Positions 7,664 through 15,884 of a stretch of 23,188 bases of DNA are shown here, in pieces. Under the pieces are notes generated by a model that saw only the letters and a list, made by a program, of their open reading frames with translations, was not told where the DNA came from and searched no databases. The DNA comes from a bacterium (GTDB lineage Bacteria > Krumholzibacteriota > Krumholzibacteria > LZORAL124-64-63): positions 1-23,188 of the forward strand of contig JAASSM010000001.1 in the NCBI GenBank assembly GCA_021767885.1. Reading direction: 5' to 3'. Position 1 is the stretch's first letter; each line of letters starts with the position of its first letter. Position numbers and translations under genes: made by a program.

Positions 7664-9328
7664 ATGCCTCGCCCCGCCCTGATCCTGCGCGGCCGCATCG
7701 GTGAGCGTGAACTGGCCATCCCGCTGACCAGCGGGGAGCTCACCGTGGGCCGTGGCGCCGACTGCGACGTGCGCCTCGAGGAACCGTCGGTCAGCCGCCG
7801 GCACGCCCGGCTGCGCATCGACGGCGCCGCGGCCGAGGTGGAGGATCTCGGCAGTTCCAACGGCACGCTCCTCGATGGCCAGCGCCTCCAGGCGCCGGCC
7901 TGCCTGGAGGCCGGCCAGCTCCTCACCCTGGGCAACCTGCAGCTGCAGGTCGAGCCCGCCGACCGCCCCACCACCACCGGCGGGACGCGGGCGGCCGACA
8001 GCTTCCTGGACCAGACCTTCGTGCGCACCGGCGAGTCCGTGACCCTGGACGAGGCCCGGGACGCCACCCGCGAGGAGCGCCACAAGCGCGCCCATCTCTT
8101 CCGCGTGCTGGCCACGGCCGGCGAGCTGCTCACCGACCCGCGCGGGCTGGACGAGGTGCTCGAGCCCCTGCTCGCGCTGGTGGAGGAGGCGTTCGAGCCC
8201 GAGCGGGCGTTCCTGCTGCTGAGCGACGGGGAGGACCCCGAGCCCCGGATCGTCGCCTCGCGCATCCGCGACGGCGGCGGCGCCGGCATGGTGCTCAGCC
8301 GGACCCTGGTGGGCCGGGTCCTGGAACAACGGACGGCGTTCCTGACCGAGGATGCCAGCCAGGATGCCCGTCTCGCCGGCGGCCAGAGCCTGCTCGGCGC
8401 GGGCACCCGTTCGGCCATGGCCGCCCCGCTGTTCGACAACGAGCGCGTCATCGGACTGCTCTACGCCGACACTCGCGACCCCCGCGTGCGCTTCGACCGC
8501 AACGAGCTGAAGGCCTTCGTCCTGCTGGCCAACGTGGTGGCCGTGGCCATCAGCAACGCCCGCTACCGGGAGCTGGAGCGGGAGCAGCAGCGCCTGGCCG
8601 CCGAGCTCGACGCCGCCCGCGTCATCATGAGGCGTCTGCTGCCCACCGAGCTACCCCAGTCCTCCGACCTGTCCGTCCGGGCGCACCTCGACTCCTGCGA
8701 GGAAGTGGCCGGCGACCTCTACGACGTGCAGGCCCTGCCCGACGGCCGCATCCTGCTGGTGGTGGGCGACGTCTCGGGCAAGGGGTTGCCCGCCGCGCTC
8801 ATCGTCGCCGGGCTGCTGCCCGCCATCCGGGTGGCGGTGCAGGACTGCCGTGAGCTGGACCGCCTCGTGGCCCACGTCAACACCCAGCTCTGCGCCTCCA
8901 CCGATGCGGTGCGCTTCGCCACGCTCTTCCTGGCCGTGCTCGATCCCGCCAGCGGCCGGCTCGCGTACGTCAACGCCGGCCACAACCCGCCCCTGCTCGT
9001 CGCACGGGACGGGACCAGCCGGCAGCTCCTGGCCGCCGCACCGCCGGTGGGCATGGTCCCCGGGCTGCCCTTCCCCGTGGCCGAGGCCGCGATGGCGCCC
9101 GGCGACACGCTGGTCTGCTACAGTGACGGCGTGACCGAGGCCATGAACGCCGCCGAGGAGATGTACGGCGACGACCGCCTGCAGGCCGTGCTCACCGCCA
9201 GCTGCGGCCTGGACCTGGACAGCTTCCACCGCACCGTGCTCGAGGACGTGGCCGCCTTCACCGGCGGCGCGCCGCAGAGCGACGACGTCACCCTGCTCAT
9301 CGCCCGGCGAGAGGCGGCCCCCGCGTGA
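7664..9328 (+). CDS. FHA-GAF-PP2C (RsbU/SpoIIE-type) serine phosphatase
   Basis: This 554-aa cytoplasmic signalling protein combines three domains. The FHA domain (about 1-97) has GR at 29-30, SVSRRHA at 42-48 and SSNGT at 64-68, so it should bind phosphothreonine. The GAF domain lies at about 145-300 and is followed by a short coiled coil (303-322). The PP2C/SpoIIE phosphatase domain is about 330-550, with metal-site motifs AGDLYD (Asp351, Asp354), VGDVSGKG (Asp369), NAGHNPPLL (437-445), YSDGVTEA (Asp488) and QSDDVTLL (Asp540-541), all intact. The family typically dephosphorylates anti-sigma-factor antagonists in partner-switching pathways. No such partner is in this window. The ATG has GAGGTG close upstream. 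The stop overlaps the next start (GTGA), so the phosphoesterase is translationally coupled. Confidence 0.92.
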   Translation: MPRPALILRGRIGERELAIPLTSGELTVGRGADCDVRLEEPSVSRRHARLRIDGAAAEVEDLGSSNGTLLDGQRLQAPACLEAGQLLTLGNLQLQVEPADRPTTTGGTRAADSFLDQTFVRTGESVTLDEARDATREERHKRAHLFRVLATAGELLTDPRGLDEVLEPLLALVEEAFEPERAFLLLSDGEDPEPRIVASRIRDGGGAGMVLSRTLVGRVLEQRTAFLTEDASQDARLAGGQSLLGAGTRSAMAAPLFDNERVIGLLYADTRDPRVRFDRNELKAFVLLANVVAVAISNARYRELEREQQRLAAELDAARVIMRRLLPTELPQSSDLSVRAHLDSCEEVAGDLYDVQALPDGRILLVVGDVSGKGLPAALIVAGLLPAIRVAVQDCRELDRLVAHVNTQLCASTDAVRFATLFLAVLDPASGRLAYVNAGHNPPLLVARDGTSRQLLAAAPPVGMVPGLPFPVAEAAMAPGDTLVCYSDGVTEAMNAAEEMYGDDRLQAVLTASCGLDLDSFHRTVLEDVAAFTGGAPQSDDVTLLIARREAAPA

Positions 9329-10056
9329 AACTGGCCCTGATCAGCGACATCCATGGCAATCGCGAGGCCCTCGAGGCCGTGATCGCCGACATCCGGGCCG
9401 TCGGCGCCGACGCCGTCGCTTGCCTGGGCGACATCGTGGGCTACGGGGCCGAGCCCGCGGCCTGCCTGGAGCTGGTCCGCGGCCTCGCGCCCGTGGCCGT
9501 GATCCAGGGCAACCACGACGCCTACGCCGCCGACGATCGCGACGTCTCCGCGTTCAACGTCCACGCCCAGCGCGCCATCCTCTGGACCCGCGACCAGCTC
9601 GCGGACGAGCAGCGCCAGTGGCTCGAGGAGCTGCCGCTGCAGGCCCAGCCCCACCCCGACGTGACCCTGGTCCACGCCAACGTCAGCGACCCCGCGAGCT
9701 GGGGCTACGTGCAGTTCCCGGCCGAGGGCGCCCTGGCCATGCTGGACCAGCCGACGCGCTACTGCTTCTACGGCCACACCCACGTTCCCACCGCCTTCTG
9801 CCAGGACGGCGGTGCGGTGCACCAGCACGAGCCCGGCGATCTGGACCTCTCCGTCGGCGATCTCTGGCTGGTGAACGTGGGGAGCGTGGGCCAGCCACGA
9901 GACGGTCACGCGGAGGCGGCCTGGAGCCTGCTGGACCTGGACGCGCGGCGGCTGCATCTGCGCCGCGTGGCCTACGACGTGGAGGCGGCCGCGGACAAGA
10001 TCCGCGCGGCAGGCCTGCCCGAGCGCCTGGCCGACCGCCTGAGCCTCGGCCGCTGA
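9325..10056 (+). CDS. Calcineurin-like metallophosphoesterase
   Basis: The 243-aa protein has the full dimetal phosphoesterase motif series: SDIHGN (Asp8, His10), GDIVGYG (Asp36), GNHD (62-65), VHAN (His117) and YGHTHVP (His151, His153). It resembles the compact bacterial and archaeal phosphodiesterase/phosphatase group (YfcE and diadenosine tetraphosphatase-like). The physiological substrate is not predictable from sequence. The GTG start overlaps the stop of the FHA-PP2C phosphatase gene by 4 bp, so the two are made together and may share a signalling role. It is followed by a convergent terminator-like element. Confidence 0.87.
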   Translation: MKLALISDIHGNREALEAVIADIRAVGADAVACLGDIVGYGAEPAACLELVRGLAPVAVIQGNHDAYAADDRDVSAFNVHAQRAILWTRDQLADEQRQWLEELPLQAQPHPDVTLVHANVSDPASWGYVQFPAEGALAMLDQPTRYCFYGHTHVPTAFCQDGGAVHQHEPGDLDLSVGDLWLVNVGSVGQPRDGHAEAAWSLLDLDARRLHLRRVAYDVEAAADKIRAAGLPERLADRLSLGR

Positions 10057-10057
10057 G

Positions 10058-10090
10058 GCCGGTCGCGCCCGCGAAACCGGCGGCCGCCGG
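10058..10090. terminator. Inverted repeats between convergent genes
   Basis: GCCGGT (10058-10063) pairs with ACCGGC (10076-10081), and a 14-bp perfect palindrome CCGGCGGCCGCCGG (10077-10090) overlaps it. The 42-bp gap lies between convergent genes, so a bidirectional terminator is plausible. No T-tracts. Confidence 0.4.
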
Positions 10091-10098
10091 CAGGACCC

Positions 10099-10869
10099 TC
10101 AGTCCGCCCAGACGCCCAGATCCACCAGCTGCGCCTCGGCCTGCTCCTCCCAGCCACGGTTGGCGGCCGGGCTCGCGGGGCTCGGGTGCAGGATCCGCCC
10201 GATCCTCACCCCGTCGCCGCACACCGCCCGCAGACGCTGCTCCGCGTACCCGCCGATCCCCACGCACCACTGCGGGCCGTAGAGGGTCACCAGGCGCGCC
10301 AGCGCCCGATCGCAGACGTCCAGCAGCGGCCCGCGCTCGCTGACGGGCAGCTTGTCCGGCGTGCGGTTGCGCCCGGACTCCTCCATGAAGACCAGCGGGC
10401 AGTGGTTGAGCACCAGATGGTCGGCGAAGAACCGCTCGGGCGTGCCGAAGCGCCGGGCGAACAGGCCCCAGAGGCGGCGACCGGAGACCTCGCTGCGCTC
10501 GCAGTCCAGGCCCTGCACCGGGCGCCGGGGGTGCTGGCGGCGGGGTCGTCCCACGGCGGCGTCCAGGCCCAGCCAGTCCCGGACCGCCGCCACCTCGCCG
10601 AAGGGGACGCCGGTCTGCGCCATGCCCCAGGGCCCGGGGTTCATGCCCAGCAGCAGCACGCGACGCGGGGCGTCGCCGAAGCGGCCGAAGTACTGGCGCA
10701 CGGCGTCGGCCGCGTAGTCCAGGGGGTTGTAGACGTGGGTCACGGGCTCGCCGAAGCTCAGGGCATCCACGCTGGCGCGCAGGCCGTCGAGGATGGAGAG
10801 GGCGTGGGCCGCGCGGCCACCGATGGGCGCGCCGGCGGCGGCGAGGCGCTTGCGGGCTTGGCCAGGCAT
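10099..10869 (-). CDS. smug1: SMUG1-type single-strand-selective uracil-DNA glycosylase
   Basis: This family 3 uracil-DNA glycosylase excises uracil (and, in known members, 5-hydroxymethyluracil or xanthine) to start base-excision repair. The 256-aa protein shows motif 1 GMNPGPWGMAQTGVPFGE at 75-92, with catalytic Asn77, and motif 2 HPSPASPAANRGW at 228-240, with His228. The base-recognition Asn is in LNHCPL (Asn155). All three correspond to key residues of vertebrate SMUG1. It is a single gene, convergent with the phosphoesterase and divergent from the DUF1684 gene, with 62 bp between the divergent starts. The ribosome site at ATG 10869 is weak (GGGT), so the start could be slightly off, though the N-terminal length suits the family. 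No uncertainty about the family. Confidence 0.93.
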   Translation of the reverse strand: MPGQARKRLAAAGAPIGGRAAHALSILDGLRASVDALSFGEPVTHVYNPLDYAADAVRQYFGRFGDAPRRVLLLGMNPGPWGMAQTGVPFGEVAAVRDWLGLDAAVGRPRRQHPRRPVQGLDCERSEVSGRRLWGLFARRFGTPERFFADHLVLNHCPLVFMEESGRNRTPDKLPVSERGPLLDVCDRALARLVTLYGPQWCVGIGGYAEQRLRAVCGDGVRIGRILHPSPASPAANRGWEEQAEAQLVDLGVWAD

Positions 10870-10931
10870 GGGATCGGGGGTACCCTTTCTGCGCTGAAGA
10901 CGGTGCCCCCCATGATCGGAGAATCGCGCCC

Positions 10932-11954
10932 ATGAAGCCAGCCCCGATCCCGCGGACGCGCCGCATGCCCCGGTCGCCGGTGGTGTCGCCCGCCGGCCTC
11001 GCGGTCTGGCTGGCCGCCGGCCTCGCCCTCGGGCTGGCCGCCGGCTGTGGCGGATCCACCGACCGCGACCACCATCACCAGGACCATCCGGCCGGAAGCG
11101 AGGCCACCATGGACCCCGGCGAGCTGACCACCCTGACCGACGCCTGGCACGCCGAGCGCCTCGAGCGCCTGCGCGCCCCCGACGGCTGGCTCTCGCTGGT
11201 GGGCCTGGAGGCCCTCCCTGCCGCGGGCGAGGCCACCGTCGGCAGCGCCGTCGGGGCCGACGTGGTCCTGCGCGCCGACGTGCCGCCGCGGGTGGGCGTC
11301 TTCCACGTCGGCGCCGACGGCGTGCGCTTCCGCCCCGACGCCGGCGTGGACGTCCAGGCGGGCGAGCCGCCGGCTCCCGTGCCCGCCGGCGGCCTGGACC
11401 TGCGGGACGACCTCGCCGGCCCGCCCACCGTGCTCACGCTGGGCAGCGCCTCCTGGTACGTGATCACGCGGGGCGATCGCCGCTTCGTCCGCGTGAAGGA
11501 CCGCGCGAGTCCGGTTCGCCGCGACTTCGTCGGGATCCCCCGCTGGCCGGTGGATCCGGCCTGGCGCGTCACCGCCCGCCTGGTGCGCGAGGGCGCACCG
11601 CGGACCATCGCGGTCCCCAACGCCCTGGGCCAGGTGGACCACGAGCCGTGTCCCGGGATCCTGGAATTCACGCTGGCCGGTGAGCCCTGCCGGCTGCTGC
11701 CCATGGGCGAGCCGGATGGGCCGCTGTTCCTGGTCTTCGGCGATGCCACCAGCGGCCGCACGTCCTATGGCGGCGGCCGCTTCCTCGCCACCGAGGCCCC
11801 CGACGCCGACGGCACGGTGGTCCTGGACTTCAACCGGGCCATCAACCCGCCCTGCGTCTTCACGCCCTACGCCACCTGCCCCCTGCCGCCGGAGGGAAAC
11901 GTCCTGCCCGTGGCCGTGACCGCGGGCGAGCAGGTCCCGGGAGAGGGGCACTAG
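10932..11954 (+). CDS. DUF1684-domain lipoprotein
   Basis: The 340-aa protein has a lipoprotein signal peptide with lipobox LAAGC (Cys39), followed by a His-rich linker (DRDHHHQDH, 44-52). The remainder is a DUF1684 domain. Its hallmarks are WHAERLERLRAPDGWLSLVG near 72-91, FGDATSGRTSYGGGRFL and the conserved DFNRAINPPCVFTPYATCPLPP end motif. The function of DUF1684 is unknown; family members are often surface lipoproteins in diderms. The ATG has CGGAGA about 8 bp upstream; an internal ATG at residue 12 would also retain the signal peptide. Only 2 bp separate its stop from the glycosyltransferase start, so they form an operon. Whether the His cluster binds metal is untested. Confidence 0.9.
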   Translation: MKPAPIPRTRRMPRSPVVSPAGLAVWLAAGLALGLAAGCGGSTDRDHHHQDHPAGSEATMDPGELTTLTDAWHAERLERLRAPDGWLSLVGLEALPAAGEATVGSAVGADVVLRADVPPRVGVFHVGADGVRFRPDAGVDVQAGEPPAPVPAGGLDLRDDLAGPPTVLTLGSASWYVITRGDRRFVRVKDRASPVRRDFVGIPRWPVDPAWRVTARLVREGAPRTIAVPNALGQVDHEPCPGILEFTLAGEPCRLLPMGEPDGPLFLVFGDATSGRTSYGGGRFLATEAPDADGTVVLDFNRAINPPCVFTPYATCPLPPEGNVLPVAVTAGEQVPGEGH

Positions 11955-11956
11955 CG

Positions 11957-13189
11957 ATGCGCGTGCTGTTCGTGCTCAGCCAGCGCCCGGAGCTCACCGG
12001 CAGCGGCATCACCGTCGATGCCCTGGTGCGCGAGGCACGATCGGCCGGGCACGAGGTCGCCGTCCTCTGCGGCGTGCCGGCGGGCGAGCCGGTGCCGCCG
12101 GTTGGCGGCCTGGACCCCGCGCACGTGGGCGCGGTGACCTTCGGCGAGGGCGGCGAGCTGCCCTACCCCATCCCGGGCATGAGCGACGTGATGCCGTACG
12201 CGAGCACCGTCTGGTCGCGGATGACCGACGCCATGCTCGCCCGCTACCGCGAGGTCTGGCGGGCCCGCCTGACCTGCGCCGTGGCCGCCACCCGGCCCGA
12301 CGTGGTGCACTGCAATCACCTGTGGCTGATGTCGTCCCTGGCGCCGGAGGTGCTGGGGGTGCCCTCGGTGGCCCACTGCCATGCCACGGGCCTGCGGCAG
12401 CTGCAGCTGTGCCCGGACCTCCGCGCCGAGGTCACCGCCGGACTGCGGCGGCACGACGCCTTCCTGGTCCTGCACGCCGAGCATGCGCGGCAGGTGTCGG
12501 CGCTGCTGCCGGTGCCGCCGGCGCGCATCCACGAGGTGGGCGCCGGCTACCGCACCGACCTCTTCCATGCGCGCGGAGCGCCCGCGCCGGACCGGCGGCG
12601 CGGCCACCTGCTGTACGTGGGCAAGTTCGCCGCCGCCAAGGGCCTGCCCTGGCTGCTGGACGCCTGCGAGCTGCTCTGGCAGAGCGGGGCGAGCTTCACG
12701 CTGCACGTGGCCGGCGACGGCGGCGGCGCCGAGGCGGAAGAGCTGCGCGAGCGCATGGCCACCCTGGCGCCCCGGGTGCAGATGCACGGCCGGCTGGACC
12801 AGCCCGCCCTGGCGGACCTCATGCGCCGCTGCGCGGGCCTGGTGCTGCCCTCGCTCTACGAGGGGCTGCCGCTGGTGCTGGTGGAGGCCCGGGCCTGCGG
12901 CTGCCTGCTGCTGAGCACGGCGCTGCCGGGCGTGACGACCCGGCTGGCGCCGGCCCTGGGCGAGGACCTGGAGACCGTGCCCCTGCCGGGCCTGGTGGGG
13001 CCGGACACGCCGGTGGCGGCCGATCTGCCCGACTTCACCGGCCGGCTGGCGGCCGCCATCGGCCGGCTGGCGGCGCTGCCCGCCCGCGAGCCGGAACCGG
13101 ACGAGCTGGCCCCGTTCACCTGGCAGGCCGTGTTCCTGCGCGTGGAGCAGGTCTGGCGCGAGGTGGCGGCCCGACGGCCGCGCCGCTAG
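11957..13189 (+). CDS. Glycosyltransferase family 4 (GT-B fold)
   Basis: The 410-aa cytoplasmic enzyme transfers a sugar from an activated donor, retaining the anomeric configuration. It shows the GT4 layout. An N-terminal acceptor domain (1-200) begins MRVLFVLSQRPELTGSG and contains PDVVHCNHLW and CHATGL. The donor domain has VGKFAAAKG at 221-229, VAGDGGG at 251-257 and the EX7E motif SLYEGLPLVLVEA, with Glu302 and Glu310. Acceptor and donor cannot be named. It starts 2 bp after the DUF1684 gene with a GAGAGGGG ribosome site, and a UbiA-family prenyltransferase gene follows 64 bp later. A role in envelope glycan or glycolipid synthesis is an inference from the neighbours. Confidence 0.9.
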   Translation: MRVLFVLSQRPELTGSGITVDALVREARSAGHEVAVLCGVPAGEPVPPVGGLDPAHVGAVTFGEGGELPYPIPGMSDVMPYASTVWSRMTDAMLARYREVWRARLTCAVAATRPDVVHCNHLWLMSSLAPEVLGVPSVAHCHATGLRQLQLCPDLRAEVTAGLRRHDAFLVLHAEHARQVSALLPVPPARIHEVGAGYRTDLFHARGAPAPDRRRGHLLYVGKFAAAKGLPWLLDACELLWQSGASFTLHVAGDGGGAEAEELRERMATLAPRVQMHGRLDQPALADLMRRCAGLVLPSLYEGLPLVLVEARACGCLLLSTALPGVTTRLAPALGEDLETVPLPGLVGPDTPVAADLPDFTGRLAAAIGRLAALPAREPEPDELAPFTWQAVFLRVEQVWREVAARRPRR

Positions 13190-13253
13190 TCTTTCCGCGT
13201 CCTGGACCGGAATCGTCCGCATGCCCGTCCCGCCAACGCCCGGAGGCCTGCCC

Positions 13254-14150
13254 GTGAGCAGTACCCGCGCCGCCATCATCGGCCCCATGCGCCCCAACTT
13301 CCTCCTGCTGACGCCCGCCTGCGTGGTCCTGGGCCTGGCCGTGGCCCACTGGCGCGGCTTCGCCATGGACTGGGGCCAGTTCCTGCTGGTGCTGGCCGGC
13401 GCGGTGGCCACCCACATCGCGGTCAACGCCCTGAACGAGTACGCCGACTTCCGCAGCGGCCTGGACCTGAAGACCACCAGGACGCCCTTCTCCGGCGGCA
13501 CCGGCACCCTGCCCGCCAATCCGGACAAAGCAAACCTGGCCCTGATCACCGGCGTGGTGGCCCTGGTGGTCACCGCCGCCATCGGCGTCTACTTCGTGGT
13601 CGAGCGTGGCTGGGGCCTGCTGCCGCTGGGCCTGCTGGGCGTGGTGAACATCGTCGCCTACACGCCGGTGGCCACCCGCAACTGGCTGCTCTGCCTGCTG
13701 GCGCCGGGCCTGGGCTTCGGTCCGATGATGGTCATGGGCACCGAGTTCTGCCTGACCGGCAGCTACTCGCTCACCGGCGCGGTGGCCTCGCTGACGCCCT
13801 TCTTCCTGGTGAGCGACCTGCTGCTGCTCAACCAGTTCCCCGACCGCGAGCCCGACCGCGCCTTCGGCCGCAACCACCTGATCATCACCACCAGCCCCGA
13901 GCGGGGAGTGGCCGTCTACGGGGTCTTCCTGCTGCTGGCCTACCTGACGCCGGTGATCGGCTGGCTCGCCGGCGTGCTGCCCGTGGGCGCGCTGCTGGGG
14001 CTGCTGCTGGCGCCCCTCGCCGTGCAGACGTTCCGGGGCGTCCAGCGTCACCACGCCGAGCTGCCGCGGCTCCTGCCGCGGATGGGGCAGAACGTGGTGC
14101 TGAACCTGGCGACGCCGGTGCTCATGGCCGTGGGACTGTTCGTGTTCTAG
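13254..14150 (+). CDS. UbiA-superfamily prenyltransferase, MenA-like
   Basis: The 298-aa integral membrane protein has about eight to nine helices. UbiA enzymes join a polyprenyl diphosphate to an aromatic or other acceptor, as in menaquinone synthesis (MenA on 1,4-dihydroxy-2-naphthoate). The first Asp-rich motif reads NALNEYADFRSGLD at 58-71, close to MenA's NxxNDYxDxxxGxD but with Glu for the first Asp. The second motif is LLNQFPDREPDR at about 193-204. Both are needed for Mg-diphosphate binding. I preferred GTG 13254 because GGAGG lies 7 bp upstream; ATG 13221 in the same frame has no ribosome site. It lies 64 bp after the glycosyltransferase and may be co-transcribed. No other quinone gene is nearby, so the acceptor is uncertain. 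Confidence 0.87.
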   Translation: MSSTRAAIIGPMRPNFLLLTPACVVLGLAVAHWRGFAMDWGQFLLVLAGAVATHIAVNALNEYADFRSGLDLKTTRTPFSGGTGTLPANPDKANLALITGVVALVVTAAIGVYFVVERGWGLLPLGLLGVVNIVAYTPVATRNWLLCLLAPGLGFGPMMVMGTEFCLTGSYSLTGAVASLTPFFLVSDLLLLNQFPDREPDRAFGRNHLIITTSPERGVAVYGVFLLLAYLTPVIGWLAGVLPVGALLGLLLAPLAVQTFRGVQRHHAELPRLLPRMGQNVVLNLATPVLMAVGLFVF

Positions 14151-14173
14151 ACGGCCCCCGCTCGCGGGACCGG

Positions 14174-14198
14174 GGCCGGCTTCCGGGTGGAGCCGGCC
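14174..14198 (+). terminator. Terminator-like hairpin after the UbiA-family gene
   Basis: GGCCGGCT (14174-14181) pairs with AGCCGGCC (14191-14198), extended inward by CC/GG. It is followed by a T/C-rich run (TCTTCCGCCTTCT). A second overlapping hairpin pairs CGGCCCC (14152-14158) with GGGGCCG (14172-14178), so the two may be alternative structures. Confidence 0.5.
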
Positions 14199-14235
14199 GC
14201 GTCTTCCGCCTTCTGGCCCCTGTCCGCCCGGTGCC

Positions 14236-14264
14236 TTGACGGGACGGTGACGGTGGCGGATGAT
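14236..14264 (+). promoter_or_regulatory. Sigma70-type promoter for the 14307 membrane protein
   Basis: TTGACG at 14236-14241 and GATGAT at 14259-14264 are separated by exactly 17 bp. The start would fall near 14271, leaving a leader of about 36 nt with GGAGGG before the ATG. Confidence 0.55.
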
Positions 14265-14306
14265 CGAGACCGATCAACCGAGCCGTCCCCCGGAGGGAGT
14301 TCCCGC

Positions 14307-15032
14307 ATGCCGACCAAGGTCACCGTGGGTGAGATGCTCTCACTCTCCATCGCTGCGTTCCTGCGGGGTCTGGGGCCCATCCTGGTCCTCGTGATCCTGA
14401 TCTACGGCGTGATCTTCGGCGCGGCCTACCTCGGCGGGCTCTCCCAGACCGCCGCGCCGTCGTTCGGCGCCTCGCTGCTGGTCTTCCTCTGCAGCTTCTT
14501 CGCCGCCTTCCTGGCCCAGGGCGCCATCATCCGGGGCACCTATGGCATCCTGCGTGGCGAACCGTTCAACCTCCAGCTCTCGCTGGCCGTCGCCATGCGC
14601 CGGGTGCTCCCGCTGACCCTGCTGGCCCTGGCGATGACGGTGATGCTGGTCGCCGGCTACATGCTGCTGGTCATCCCCGGCATCATGCTGCAGTGCGCGC
14701 TCTTCGTGGCGGTGCCCGTGCTGATGGTCGAGCGCGGCAACGTGGCCCACGCCATCCAGCGCAGCTTCGCGCTCACCGCGGGCTATCGCCTGCGCATCTT
14801 CGGCCTCTACATCATGATCCAGATCGTGGTCGGCCTGCCCCTGGGCATCCTGTCCATGATCCTGCAGATGGCCCTGGTCGACACCAGTCCCCAGCTGGTG
14901 GCCGTGCTCACCACCCTCATCAATGGCCTCAGCGGCATGGCCGGAGCCGTGGCCATGGTGGTGGCCTACTACAAGCTCCGCGAGGAGGTGGACGGCGTGG
15001 GCCTGGACGACCTCGCCGACGTCTTCGCCTGA
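14307..15032 (+). CDS. Polytopic membrane protein of unknown function
   Basis: The 241-aa protein has about six hydrophobic helices. It contains a segment VIPGIMLQCALFVAVPVLMV followed by ERGNVAHAIQRSFALTAGYR (about 128-167). This 'PGI...P...E...A..RS..LT.G' pattern is shared by the DUF975/YciC and glycerophosphodiesterase-membrane-domain superfamily. Its role is unknown; members are inner-membrane proteins, often next to RDD or other membrane genes. The ATG has a good GGAGGG at 9 bp and its own promoter. The C-terminus is soluble and acidic (EEVDGVGLDDLADVFA). It ends 15 bp from the convergent RDD gene. Confidence 0.78.
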   Translation: MPTKVTVGEMLSLSIAAFLRGLGPILVLVILIYGVIFGAAYLGGLSQTAAPSFGASLLVFLCSFFAAFLAQGAIIRGTYGILRGEPFNLQLSLAVAMRRVLPLTLLALAMTVMLVAGYMLLVIPGIMLQCALFVAVPVLMVERGNVAHAIQRSFALTAGYRLRIFGLYIMIQIVVGLPLGILSMILQMALVDTSPQLVAVLTTLINGLSGMAGAVAMVVAYYKLREEVDGVGLDDLADVFA

Positions 15033-15047
15033 GCCCCCCCGGCCCGG

Positions 15048-15884
15048 TCAGCGCGTGTGCTTGTCCTTGCGCCGGCGGCCCATCACCAGCCGCTGCTCCA
15101 GATGCCCCCGCTGGGCCGCATAGAACGTGCGCAGGAAGACGAGATCGTCCAGCGGGCGGACCGGGTCGCGCACCCACCCGATCTTGGCCTCGATCTGCGC
15201 CCGCACCGTGGCGAAGGCCCGGCGGTTCTCGACGGTGGCCGGGCGCCGCAGCAGGCGCTCGAGGACCTCGAGCTCGTACTCTCCGTAGTGGGCGAGCTGC
15301 GCCGGCGTGAAGACGGGCTCGGCCGCGGTGTCGGCGAGGTCGCCCAGCAACTCGGGGGCGGGCTTGCGCACCACCACCGTGCCGGCGATGTGGTCGCCCA
15401 CGCGGCGGTGCTCGCGGTCGGCCAGGGGGACCACCATCAGGCCCACCAGCCAGACCAGCGCGAAGAGCTGGCCGAACTGGCCCGGATCGAGGGCCAGCAG
15501 TGGCAGCGAGAAGAGCACCTGCAGCGGCAGCGTGAACTCCGCCTCGCGGACCAGGTTGCGGGCCAGGACCGCGCCGGCGGGCAATGGGCGGCCCCGCCGG
15601 TCGATCACGTGCAGGCCCTGCCACCGCTTGCCCGGCGTCCGCCCCTGCCAGCGGTGCTCGAACCACGGGAAGTAGAACACGCGGACCACGAAGGCCAGCA
15701 CGCTCATCAGCGCCCAGACCTCGGCCACGCCGGAGACCTGGCCCAGGATGGACAGCACCAGGGCGATGCCGCCGCTGATCAGCAGGTCGGCCACGTAGGC
15801 GGCGATGCGCTCGCCCACCGAGGCGATCTGGAAGCTCAGCGGCACGCCCTCCGGCGTGAGCAGATCGAGCGTGCGGCCGGTCAC
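15048..15884 (-). CDS. RDD-family membrane protein (last gene of the MoxR cassette)
   Basis: The 278-aa protein has an N-terminal RDD domain with four to five membrane helices: GERIAAYVADLLISGGIALV at about 23-42, FPWFEHRWQGRTPGKRWQGL at about 72-91, and REHRRVGDHIAGTVVV near 166-181. A cytoplasmic helical tail of about 95 residues ends in basic RRRKDKHTR. The molecular role of RDD proteins is largely unknown, with transport or ion exchange proposed for some. The GTG start at 15884 overlaps the stop of the upstream SpoIIM-like gene (GTGA). I rejected the longer open frame upstream because it only reads antisense of that gene's coding region. Confidence 0.9.
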   Translation of the reverse strand: MTGRTLDLLTPEGVPLSFQIASVGERIAAYVADLLISGGIALVLSILGQVSGVAEVWALMSVLAFVVRVFYFPWFEHRWQGRTPGKRWQGLHVIDRRGRPLPAGAVLARNLVREAEFTLPLQVLFSLPLLALDPGQFGQLFALVWLVGLMVVPLADREHRRVGDHIAGTVVVRKPAPELLGDLADTAAEPVFTPAQLAHYGEYELEVLERLLRRPATVENRRAFATVRAQIEAKIGWVRDPVRPLDDLVFLRTFYAAQRGHLEQRLVMGRRRKDKHTR

